From: Paulownia fortunei
Taxonomy: Eukaryota; Streptophyta; Magnoliopsida; Lamiales; Paulowniaceae
DNA: 64,000 bases
Direction of reading: 5' to 3'
Assembly: GCA_019321725.1 (NCBI GenBank)
Contig: CM033123.1
Coordinates: 2,240,960 to 2,304,959 of the forward strand
Positions 1 to 10,900 of the stretch are shown piece after piece (position 1 is the stretch's first letter; each line of letters opens with the position of its first letter). Under the pieces are notes generated by a model. That model had not been told where the DNA came from. It did no database searches and saw only the letters and a list, made by a program, of their open reading frames with translations. The position numbers were made by a program, and so were the translations under genes.

Positions 1-284
1 ATATTGCATTACAAATTTTATCTAAACTCTGTTGGATAAAGTATGCTGAATTTCAAATCATGTTATGTTATCCAGATTGCGACAATGATGTTACACTTGA
101 ATACGATATGCAATTCAAATTTATTTTACACTAGGCATTAAGATCATGTCTGCCAATGTTTAAGCAAATTTCATCTGCCATCCTTGAGGTGGCTGAAGTG
201 TTAGAATGCCATGATTTTCAATAACAGCTTCATATCATTTGCCAATTTTCTGTTGTTTTGACACTAGCCTTTACTTTGATGCAG

Positions 285-1001
285 GCATTTATTTTATTGG
301 GTCTTGTGGTGTCTGGTAAGTTTCAAGTGACTTTACTCACTATTTTGATTTCACATGCCTGATCACAATAAGTAACTGAGAGTCAGACCAGCTTTTCTGT
401 TTATTCAATAATTTATTGTTTGTTATAGCACATGCTACCTTTAAATATATTGGTGATCACATGAATGACGTGAAGTTTGGAAGTCTATAAGAACCCTTTT
501 GGTAATTCGGTGCTGTTAAATTTTGTTGCATGTCAAATATTAAAACTTGGAGTTACAATAGATACTGAAGCTCTTTATAAGCTTTCTGCTTGTTTCTGAT
601 TTCAGATATATAGTTACCAATCTGGGTCATTTTAGTAAGTTTTGTTGTAGTATAACTTGTATGAAAATTCATATTGCTGTAATTTTTTTTATTTTGTTTC
701 TGATATTTACAGTCGGTTGTTATTGAGTTTGTACTTTGTACTTGAGCTTTGACACTTAATTATGCTGAATGTTAATTACTGTATACTGACTTTTTATTTA
801 CTGGATTTGCTTGCAGTGGTGTTAATGGTTTGTGTTACAAGAGTTGCAAGGGCTGCTTTAGAAAAAGCGTTGGCTGAAAATGAGGATGTAGATGGTGATA
901 TCGTGTCACCACAATTACCCATTAAGGCTGGCCCTGCTGTAAACCTCCACGAGCCACTTATAATCAAAATTGATACCCATCAAGACAATCATGAAAAGTA
1001 G
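285..1001 (+). CDS. TVP38/TMEM64-family (SNARE-associated Golgi, VTT domain) membrane protein, 3' end only
   Basis: Two terminal exons are visible: a 31-base exon at 285-315 and the last exon at 817-1001, ending in TAG. The intron 316-816 has a GTAAGT donor and a TTGCAG acceptor. Joined, they read AFILLGLVVSVVLMVCVTRV and continue into a charged tail with LHEPLIIKID near the end. This matches the last transmembrane helix and cytosolic tail of plant VTT-domain proteins such as the Arabidopsis At1g03260 product, from memory of that family. These are multi-pass Golgi/endomembrane proteins; their plant role is poorly defined. All N-terminal exons, and the VTT core itself, lie before the window. 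The phase is consistent: G from the first exon plus TG from the second makes Val. The family assignment rests only on the C-terminal third, so an unrelated membrane protein with a similar tail remains possible. Confidence 0.72.
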
Positions 1002-2169
1002 TTCATTTTATGTGTAAATTCTTTACTCCTGCTGCTGCTCATTTGTAATTGGCTTCTTTTGAGCGATGTTTGATATTCATCTGTACAGCCAGAATATTTT
1101 TACGACAGGTAGTCTAGCTACATTTGACACAATATCATTTTCCAGGTGTACTTTTAAGATAGTCTTAGATAAGTTCAATAAAGCAAACAAATTTTACTTC
1201 TATATAGTTGTGCTGTTCACGCCAGAACTGACATAGCAAGTATTTTGCTAATAAGGATTGCAAAGCAATATGATCTTGTTTAATACCTCTTTGATTGTTT
1301 GATTCTCTGTTTGGATTCTTGATTTTAGCAAGGGAAACTGCAGGAAATGAAGAGGAAAATGCATCTAAACTTTGGTTTTGACGTAGCCTTTTCCTCATCA
1401 TTTCGTTTCTGAGGATAATGAGGTTTGACACCAATTTGGAAGAAGTTTCACATTGTCCATCTTTTAAGACACTATAAATTCTTTGTTCATAATCTACTTT
1501 GCCAAAAGAAGAGAAATGTAGTGAACAGTTTGCTCCTGTTTCCACCTTTTTGTTTTGAATCCAAATAAACTTTGTGCCTTCTCGGAAAGTTGCAACCCAT
1601 TCTCTGTTGTCTTCAATGCATAAATCAACAAAATTTGTGGCTACTCCTACCAAATGGATGGTGGGTCTGGACCACCATTAGCAAGCGCATTCTGCTGCCT
1701 AAGTTCTGCTACAGAAGGGCAAAAAAAAAAAGGATATTTCCTTCAAACTTAAAAGAAAAGTAAACATAAAGGCAAGAGCACAATGATGAGACATGAAGCA
1801 AAATCATATGCAACCCCATCAAGAAGTTTTGAGTGCATGGTGGGCGCTGTACTCATTTCCATTCCATTCTTAATAACCAACATTAGAAAAAGTAGTTGCC
1901 TGAATTTTGTAATCTCAGATACCAAATTCTTGCTTCGTCCACTGTAGAAAATGGAAGTTTGGAGGTCCCTACCAACATTCCTTGCCTCAAGAATTCAACA
2001 TTCTTGGCATTTCACCAGCTATTTAAGTACTCTTAGAACCATCACTCAAGAATTGATTAGCATGCTACATTCTTTGATCAAACACATCAAAAGGGTTGTT
2101 TCATAATTGATTTTTATCAGTGCAAAAGTTCATCAAAAGCCATTTTCCTGCTAAATTCCTCACAGTAAA
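1002..2169. other. Spacer between two + strand genes
   Basis: It holds the 3' UTR of the membrane protein gene and the upstream region of the next gene. A TATA-like TATTTAAG lies near 2020, about 145 bases before the ATG at 2170. The only open structure is an unassigned minus-strand reading frame, listed separately. Confidence 0.6.
1165..1708 (-). other. Unassigned minus-strand open frame with a nearby candidate terminal exon
   Basis: An open frame of 162 codons runs at 1653-1165 on the minus strand. It has protein-like composition (for example DNREWVATFREGTKFIW), but its only early start is TTG, and an in-frame stop lies just upstream. Overlapping its 5' end, 1708-1647 looks like a last exon: a run of eleven T, then CTTCTGTAG as acceptor, then a frame reading ELRQQNALANGGPDPPSIW and a TAG. 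The two use different frames, so at most one is genuine. No upstream exon partner is obvious between 1740 and 2160. I do not recognise either peptide. It may be a decayed gene end, an antisense transcript, or chance. Confidence 0.2.
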
Positions 2170-2619
2170 ATGAGGGGTCTCAGCCTTATTTCAGTTGTGA
2201 GATGCTTCAATGGATGCAGGGACCATACCCAAGTCTCGGGGCCTGGAACGAGAATTTGGAATTTCAGTGACAAGCCTATTGAACTTCAAATAAGAGTGGG
2301 ATCAATACTGAAGAAAGTTCACACATTGAAGCCGGGGTCGTCGAAAAGATTGAAGGGTAAGAACATTTACAAGGCTTACATGCCTGGAAAGGCTAAGGGG
2401 AGTGGCGGTGGAGGAATAAGGAGTTTGCTTTATTACTATGATGAAACATGCCACCCTTATATTTGGATACATGATACAGGGTGTGATTTCTCTAGGATGG
2501 TCAAGCAGCAATACATTAGCCTTGAGGACTTGAGGGATTGTTCAGAAATCAGAGTTTTCAGGGATCATCAGAGAGGCTGCATATCGGTTCGCAAGAAATC
2601 CAGGCCTGACTTCTGTTGA
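2170..2619 (+). CDS. Conserved plant protein of unknown function, 149 aa
   Basis: An intact intronless frame runs from ATG 2170 to TGA 2617-2619. The protein has a hydrophobic/Cys-containing start (MRGLSLISVVRCFNGC). A compact domain follows with GPGTRIWNFSDKPIELQIRV, a basic stretch (KPGSSKRLKGKNIYKAYMPG), a glycine run, then YYYDETCHPYIWIHDTGCDF, and a basic tail. The balanced amino-acid composition, the aromatic/cysteine spacing and GC content above the surroundings argue for a real gene. It resembles a small plant-only family that I know only as uncharacterised proteins, so no function is assigned. No signal peptide or transmembrane helix is evident. The start is the first ATG of the frame and has a purine at -3. 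Confidence 0.8.
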   Translation: MRGLSLISVVRCFNGCRDHTQVSGPGTRIWNFSDKPIELQIRVGSILKKVHTLKPGSSKRLKGKNIYKAYMPGKAKGSGGGGIRSLLYYYDETCHPYIWIHDTGCDFSRMVKQQYISLEDLRDCSEIRVFRDHQRGCISVRKKSRPDFC

Positions 2620-4677
2620 GAAGTTTTCTACATCATTTTTTTTTTTTCCTGAGCATTTATATGTGCAGGTGTGATATGGGGTACTATTTTTTTTTTCCTA
2701 GTTTCCTGTTTTGAGGATTTTCTTTTTCCTACTTTGTAATTTCTCCTCTGTTTTTTTCAAAAATTCGCTGTATATTATGGAACTGAATGAATGTAAGAAA
2801 GAAGTTCTGTTGGGAAACAAGGTTTATGAGATTCAATTTATGAATATATCTGCTGTGACACTTTCTTATAACATGAGTTATGCAAGAAACCAATACCTGA
2901 ATCCTGTTTTGAAATATTTACACATGCATTTCCACAAATTTAAAAACTCAAAGAGCCAAAAACACTTGCAAATTAAATGATCAAGCAGGTACTTTACTTC
3001 TGATGCTTTTCTTATGGCTCAAATAATGACTTTGCTTGTGAAATGGAGAAGGTGATTTTTTACTTGGTAAAGAAATGGTGCTTGCACAGTCTCCAATTCT
3101 CCTTGGCTCCAGCAAATCATGGCATTCTTAATAGTTTATTATTGCCCAAAAAAAAAAAAATTATGAAATACCATGAAATAAAAAAAAATATTATGAAATA
3201 CCATGAAATTTAAAGTTTTACATATTTATAATAAAGGCCACGCTTTCGGTGTATTTTTTATAGTTTTTTGTGAACAGAGAGAAACTGTAGTTCAAAGCAA
3301 TGCTTTCTTTTCTTTTTATCTTTTCAAAATAAAGATAGTCCATGCTTTTTGTCTTTCATTTTTTTTTAAATGAAAAGGCTTTGATTTGGACCACTTTTCT
3401 TATTTTATTTTATTCCAATTTTTTCCCCTTGCAGTGAACATTTTCTAATTGGACTTCTTTTTTATTTTTTCCTTGAAAAAGCATTAGCCTTTACATTTTT
3501 ATTTTTTTATTTTTAAATAATATTTGATAGTGACAAATTTTGTTTAAAATATATACAACATTATACAAAAATGAGATATTAATTAATACTAAAACAATAG
3601 AATTTAGTTGTCTATTTAACACTATTAAAAAAAATTGAGATAATAATCAATATTAAAATAATAAAATTTATTCATTTTTTGTCAGACAATAATACTATGA
3701 TTATACATATTATTTTTATAAGTAAATATAATTAATTTATGAGTTATTAAGGAATAAAAAAAACAAATATATCAGATATAAATGTACAATTCTACACCAA
3801 CTCAAGAGACACTACTTAGATTTTATAGATAAGAAAATTAAATGGCTTTGTATTATTCTTTCCACTATCATATGCAGTTTCAGTTAATAATGGAAGATTG
3901 CTTGTTTCTTTTACAAAAAACATACTTACCAACAACCACCACTAATCCCACTTGAACTAATACCTTGCTTCATTACAACTAATGGAGAATCAAATGGCAT
4001 TTGAAAACTTGCAAAAACAGGATTTATAACTATTCTCAAACCACTATTCTTCCACTTCACCAAATAAAATCAACTAAAGTATAGTAAAAAAAAAAAAAGA
4101 AAAAAAAAAGGAGAGTTTTGAATAAGACTAATTCGCCAATCGAAATTAGCTATTTTTGTAAATTAAATATAATGAAAGTTAAAAATATTAAAAAAATATA
4201 AAATTCCAAGTCCAGTTACAAGTATAAAGAACTATTAATATCAAACACACTTATGGTTCAAAAATAAGTAATTGAATCCAAACAAAAATTTGTATGGTGC
4301 AATTTACTTTGGTTATAACCAAATAATTAGATTTCAATGAGCACTAATCAATAGCATTCAAAACCAATAATCAGATTTCTTGATTATTTGGTTCATAGTC
4401 ATTAGTCAATGAGTAAGTCAAAGCTAAATGTGTAATCTGCTGTCTGATATGTTTAAACTTTGACATATTTTTAAAAATCTGATTCTATAGTTGGACCAAT
4501 ACAATCTCAACAAATTATATCACATCATCAATCCAATTAATCATGATCCAATAATCTTAATCCACATCAAATAGTTTTTATTATATATAATTTATAGCTC
4601 AACTACTTATTTAAAAAAAAAAATCCAAAATAAACCCCAAGTTTTGCTTAAATAAAGAATCCAATATATATAAATTA

Positions 4678-4711
4678 TAATATATATATATATATTATAT
4701 ATGTAGATTGT

Positions 4712-4739
<28 letters not shown>
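4678..4739. repeat. Compound (TA)n / (TG)n microsatellite
   Basis: About 12 TA units are followed, after a short spacer, by about 14 TG units. It lies 170-230 bases before the start codon of the RING ligase gene, so length changes could affect its promoter. Confidence 0.9.
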
Positions 4740-4742
<3 letters not shown>

Positions 4743-4756
4743 GACACAGTTAATAA

Positions 4757-4767
4757 TTATATAAATA
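4757..4767 (+). promoter_or_regulatory. Candidate TATA box of the LUL-type ligase gene
   Basis: TTATATAAATA lies about 140 bases before the ATG at 4908. Context only; no start site is proven, and the surrounding DNA is AT-rich enough to yield such a match by chance. Confidence 0.35.
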
Positions 4768-4907
4768 TGATTCTTCATAAATGTAATGCATAAATTCACC
4801 CTCTAAAAAAAAGACAATTTGAGAATGAAAAACATGAAATTGGACTTACATTTGTTTCTCCACCAAGAATTCCACCACCTCCTTTCCCCAAATCCTACAC
4901 AAGAAAA

Positions 4908-7900
4908 ATGGGCATTTCCTTCAGCACCACCACCAGAAGAAGAACCCCAACTCATCCCTACCCCCCACCCCTGCACCCCCACCCGATGGACTACTACCCC
5001 CTTACCCTATGCACCCTCCCCCTTATCCTGCGCACTCCCCTTCTTCACCCCCTGTATATTACCCCTACTACAATTCCAATGCCTACACTGTGTGCAATCA
5101 CGCCAACCCTCTCATGGGCCAGCCCTATTTTGGGCCCTTTGAGTTGCAGCCGTCGCTTCCGCAGCCTAGAGTGGTGGCGTCGCCTTGTGGTGAGCAAAAG
5201 CCGGCTAAAGTTGTGAATAGTGATGTGAATGTACATAAAGATACTTTGAGGCTTGAGATTGATGAACTGAACCCGGATCATTACTTGGTTTCCTTTGTTT
5301 TTGATGCTTTGGTTGATGGAAGGTAAGGTTTTCCGATACAATTTATTGTCTTTTTATGCATAGTTATGCTCTTTTTGTCAATTATTTTTAGTGTAGTTTG
5401 ATCGCATCATGTATGCTTAATTTACTTGGGCTGCAGTTTTATTTGTTAGTTGCAAGCGTGAGGGAAGTGAATGTGGGTTGAGTACCTTTGGTTATATGTG
5501 AGATGGAACTTGATATTGATACCAAATGTGTGCCGCAATTCAATCACGAATACTGTAGATTGAATTGTAAAGTCCAATACATTTTGAGGCAATCAGGCAA
5601 CTTCGCTGATGAAATTCCCCTTGTGGGAATCAACCAAACAGAAAGCTTGCTATTTGAATCCCAACCAATTAGTTGAGCAGTTTCCTCTTGGCAGAGATAA
5701 GTGGAAAGGCCTTTGAGAGACCTTTGATGCTAGGATTTTTATGTTTCTTACCAAAAAATAATAGAAGACAAAGAGCCATAAATTTATTAATTTGTTTTAT
5801 ATCATGAAGGCTCTGTCTGCCACCTATATGTTTCAAGAGTCGAGATGGCAATGATGTTTTCCAGGTCTCTTTTCTTTTCAATGAATCACTCTCCAGAATT
5901 ACACTATCCTAGGGGTGAAAGGCAATGTTTAGAATATAAGTTACAATTTTATCGATGAACTCAATCCTTGTGATTTAAAATGTGTTGCTTTATATGAGGA
6001 AAATAATGAAAATTAGTAATTGAATGTCCATGCCTTGTAAGAATTTTCATTTGAATATTGCCTAAATGTTGTGAAACTAAACAAGCTTAAAGGTGTATTT
6101 GGTGGTTAGTTATTTTTCACTGCTTTTATGACCATTTCGGAGGAAGTGATACTGTGGAAAAATAGAGAAGACAAATGAAGATAAATCATTTCTATTGTTT
6201 ATAATTCTGTACAAGGGTCATTTATATACAATCAACCCTAACTACAAATAAGAAAACTATTCAATCAAATCAAATCAATCTTCTAATTAAGGAATGTCAA
6301 TCAAATCCTCTAATTAAGAAATCACACCATAATCATAGGTAATTAGGCTCATTTTTTCCCACACTCTCCCTCAAGCTGGTGAATAGATATTTTCCATTAT
6401 CAGCTTGGAAACCTTAGTTTGAAATGCCGTACTAATTAAACCGTTGGTCAGTACATCTGCAAGCTGGCAGTGAGTAGGCATATAAGGGATACAGATTAAT
6501 CCACTTTCTAATTTCTCCTTAATGAAATGTCTGTCAATTTCTATATGTTTTGTTCGGTCATGTTTTACTGGATTATGTGCAATGCTGATTGCAGACTTGT
6601 TGTCGCAGTAAAGTCTCATAGGACCATACCACCTGATGTCCAAATCTTCTAAAATGATCTTGAACCATAGTAACTTGCAAACCCCTTGGGCCATTGCTCG
6701 AAATTCTGCTTCAGCATTGGATCTTGCCACCACATTTTGTTTTTTACTCCTCCATGTTATAAGATTCCCACCAAGGAAGGTACAATATCCGGTTGTTGAT
6801 CTTCTATGTACTAGAGACCCACCGTAGTCTGCATCGGTGTATGCTTCAAGTACTAGCCCTATACTTCTTCGAAACAAGATACCCTTCCCTGGAGTTCCCT
6901 TAAGATATTGTAACACCCGGTTGACAGCTTGCAAATGAACCTCCTTTGGATTATGCATAAACTGACTAATCACACTTACTGCATAAGCTATATCCGGTCT
7001 TGTATGAGAGAGATAAATTAGTCTCCCTACAAGTCGTTGATACCTTCCTTTATCCACAGCAATATCTTCCTCAGCCTCTCCAAGTTTGTGGTTGGGATCT
7101 ATCGGTGTGCTAACTGGCTTACATCCCAACTTTCCGATTTCCTTGAAAAGATCTGTAACATACTTTTGTTGGGAGATGAAAATTCCCTTATTTGAATGCG
7201 CAACCTCAATTCCTAGAAAGTATTTCAACCTTCCTAATTCCTTGATCTCAAATTCCTTGGGCAAATAATGCTTCAAAACCTGTCTTTCTTTTTTATCGTT
7301 CCCTGTTATGATGATATCGTCAACGTATACCAAGAGAGCAGTTACTCCCCCTGAATTTGAATGTTTCACAAACAACGTATGATCTCCTTGACTTTGTCTG
7401 TATCCCATCTCTATCATAACCTTCGCAAACCTTCCGAACCATGCCCTTGGAGATTGCTTAAGCCCATATAACGCCTTCTTTAGCTTGCACACATGATTAG
7501 CAGCTATGTTCCTTCCAAATCCCGGTGGAATCTCCATATAAATTTCCTCTTCAAGATCTCCATGCAAAAATGCATTTTTTACATCAAATTGCTGCAAATC
7601 CCAATTATAATTAGCAGCTAAGGATAATAGAATTCTGACGGTATTCATCTTAGCAACCGAAGCAAACGTTTCTTGATAATCCACTCCATATGTGTGAGTA
7701 TATCCTTTGGCTACTAATCTCGCCTTATACCTCTCTAGTGACCCATCTGCTTTATATTTCACTGTGTACACCCACCTGCATCCCACTGGTCTTTTTCCTG
7801 CAGGTAATGGCACCAACTCCCAAGTTTTGTTTTTTTCTAATGCCTGCATCTCAACATTCATAGCTTGTTTTCAGTTTTCATTAGATAAAGCCTCGGATAA

Positions 7901-10900
7901 ACTGGTAGGTATGTGAATACTATTCAAATTTGTAAGAAAACTCCTATGAGTTGGTGAAATTTTTTCAAATGACACAACATGTGAAAGTGGATACAAAGGA
8001 TGCTTGGTACACTCCCTAGTTCCCTTCCTAATAGCAATAGGAACATTTAGATCTGAGTTACTATTTGAATGATGGTTTAATTCAGTTTGTAAAGGAAAGT
8101 TAGAAGATGTTACCTCATTTCCAGGGTTCGGGTTAGATCCTCCAACCAGTGCAAGTTCTGGGATTGAAGCTTTCTTTCTCAAGTACACTTTAGCAAATGG
8201 GAGCAATTGCGTAGGCATGATTTCAATAGTATGCAAGGGTTCATCAGGCTCAACAAGAGACTTAGGTATAGAATCATCAAACTCAGTTGGAGTTGGAAGT
8301 GTTGGTGTTGACGAGGAAGGAGCAGGGAGCACGGGTGTCATTGAGGAAGGTAGATCGGAAAAAAAGGAGTCCTTATCTTCCATAATTGTATTCTCCCCTG
8401 AAGATAAGGAGTGGAAAAGTATGATTCTTTTTCGTGGAAAGTGACATCTACAGAAGTATAAAACTTTTTAAAAGGTGGATGGTAGCACTTATATCCCTTT
8501 TGAGTTGGAGAGTAGCCCACAAAAACACATCTAATTACCATTGGATCTAATTTCCCCTGTTTGAACTATGAACATGGACATAAGACACACACCCAAAAAT
8601 CTCAGGAATGAGATGGTTTGAAGTACGTAGGTTAGGGTAGAATTTGGAAAGTATTTCCATAGGACTCTTGAAATCTAAGATTCTAGATGGTAACCTATTT
8701 ATAAGGTATGCGGCTGTTAACATTGCTTCCCCCCAATAAGATTTAGGCATTTTGTTTTGAAACAGAAATGCACGGGTTGTATCAAGAAGATGACCATTTT
8801 TTCTTTCAGCAATTCTATTTTGTTGTGGAGTGCTTATACATGATAACTCATGAATTATGCCTTCCTTTTGAAAGTATGGAGTTAAAACCTGATTGAAGTA
8901 CTCCATAGCATTGTCTGACCTAAATCGTTTGATTTTGACACCAAACTGATTTTGAACCATGATATGGAAATTTGGAAGGACAAAACTCACATCAGATTTG
9001 TTTTTAAGCTGAAAAATCCAAGAGATTCTAGTGCAATCATCAATGAAGGACACAAAACAACGTGCTCCAGAAATGTTTGGAATAGGAGAAGGACCCCAAA
9101 TGTCGCTATGGATTAAGGAAAAAGGAACTGAACTTCTTTTGTTGCTAATTGGAAATGGTACTCGTTTGTGCTTTGCAAGTTCACATACCTCACAATGAAA
9201 ATTTTCGACATCTAACCCCTTATTTAAAGAAGGAAACAGAATGTTGAGAGTTTTGAATGATGGATGTCCAAATCTACAATGATAAAGCCAAATTTTTTCT
9301 TTATTGGATAAAGAACGCTCAGAAAAAAATGACAAAGGTGACCTGCTCATTTTGACACTCGAATTGCTTGGTGCCTCGAGATAATAAAGCCCGTTCCGTT
9401 CCTTAGCACGTCCGATCGTCTTCCCCGAATCCTGGTCCTAAAATACACAGTAAGTGAGGTGGAAAATGACATTACAATACAAATTTTGAGTAAGTTTTTG
9501 TATAGAAACAAGACTAGTGGACAACTTTGGAACATGAAGAATGTTTTTCAATATAAGTGTAGGACTAATTGGACCATCTCCTATTCCTGCAACAGTGGTT
9601 AGTGAACCATCGGCAGTGGTAATCTTTCTATTACTTGGACAAGGGTTATAAGTGCTAAATTTATGTGATGAATGAGTCATGTAATCTGTAACACCTGAAT
9701 CCATGATCCAAGAATTAGCAAAAGTTTCATTCGAGATATTTAATCCAATGGAAATGGGAAAATCACCTGAACGTGCAAATGAAGAAATACCTGAAGGTTT
9801 CTCAATAGTCAGTAGCAAGTTCCTTAACCTATCAATCTCCTGTTTGTTGAGTTCTATGTGCTTTTGAGTCCTTTCTTCTGTTATCTTGGACATGGTGGTA
9901 GAAAACAGGAAAGAGTTGTGAGTCTTGATTTGGCAATTAAGGTACTGGTTTCACAATCTCTTTTCATAGGAGCAGTGTGAAGATGGTAATAGCGATCAAT
10001 AAATGGAATTCTAATACGATAATTCCGGGAAGGTGACAAAACTAAAAAAAAAAATATTAGCAACAACGAAGGCTACTGGAGAGAATATGAAATGGATATG
10101 GGCAATAAAGGCCCTCTGGTGAGGCTTGGCAATGAAGGCCAAGAGAGAAATGGCAATGAAGGCCGAAAAAATGTAATTCCCTATTTATGGATTTATGAGT
10201 CTAAAGCTCTGATACCATGTGGAAAAATAGAGAAGATAAATGAAGATAAATCATTTCTATTGTTTATAATTCTGTACAAAGGTCACTTATATACAATCAA
10301 CCCTAATTACAAATAAGAAAACTACTCAATCAAATCAAATCAATCAAATCAAATCAATCTTCTAATTAAGGAAGGTCAATCAAATCCTCTAATTGAGAAA
10401 TCACACCCTAATCATAGGTAATTAGGGCTCATACTTTCCCACAGATACGGTAAGGACATTAGGGGCTTGGGGGGTGATATGTGAGGTTTGGCACTGGTTT
10501 TGTGTTATATATATAGAGAATAATGGGCAAGGAAGTGTGAAACTCTAAGGATAACAGTACCAATGTTCCCCTTGTCAACTGCTTGACTATTAGACCTTCT
10601 AAATTTCACCTTCATCATCTTGAACTTTCAATGTCCTTGCATTGTTGGGGGATCTATTGCTCGCTGAGAGACCTTTGTAGTTTCACCATTATGGTGAGCT
10701 CTCATTGGGATATGACATTAAAAAGAATTGACTTGAATGGTTGATTTGGCACTGGTGTTCAAAGCAACTCATCACTGTTATTACTTACCTTTGCACACCA
10801 CATAACGAATCTCACAGAATAGCACAATTGGCATGTGTCAGTTGTTACTTTTTTGAAAGATAAAACTGGAATATTTGGAAGAGCTGACTTAATCAAGGGT

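Larger units (their letters stand above)
2620..4907. other. AT-rich intergenic stretch
   Basis: It includes the 3' UTR of the preceding gene (a short frame at 2711-2980 looks like chance). Beyond about 3150 it is very AT-rich with many A and T runs, and I see no coding signal. The compound microsatellite and TATA-like box at its right end are listed separately. Confidence 0.6.
6153..10443 (-). mobile_element. Complete but defective Ty1/copia LTR retrotransposon in a gene intron
   Basis: The 4291-base element lies antisense to its host gene. It has two short LTRs starting TGTGG and ending CCACA, flanked by the 5-bp duplication GATAC (6148-6152 and 10444-10448). The primer-binding site lies just inside the right LTR, and a purine-rich tract (GAGGGAGAG on the minus strand) adjoins the left LTR, so transcription runs right to left. 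Only about 320 bases separate the 5' LTR from protease, so gag is essentially missing. Protease, integrase, reverse transcriptase and RNase H are recognisable in copia order but interrupted. It would depend on other elements to move. Confidence 0.93.

Noticed and set aside
4819..5142. A Pro-rich open frame starting at 4819, overlapping ligase exon 1.
   Set aside because: Wrong frame for both the ligase start and its domain; a product of C-rich DNA.
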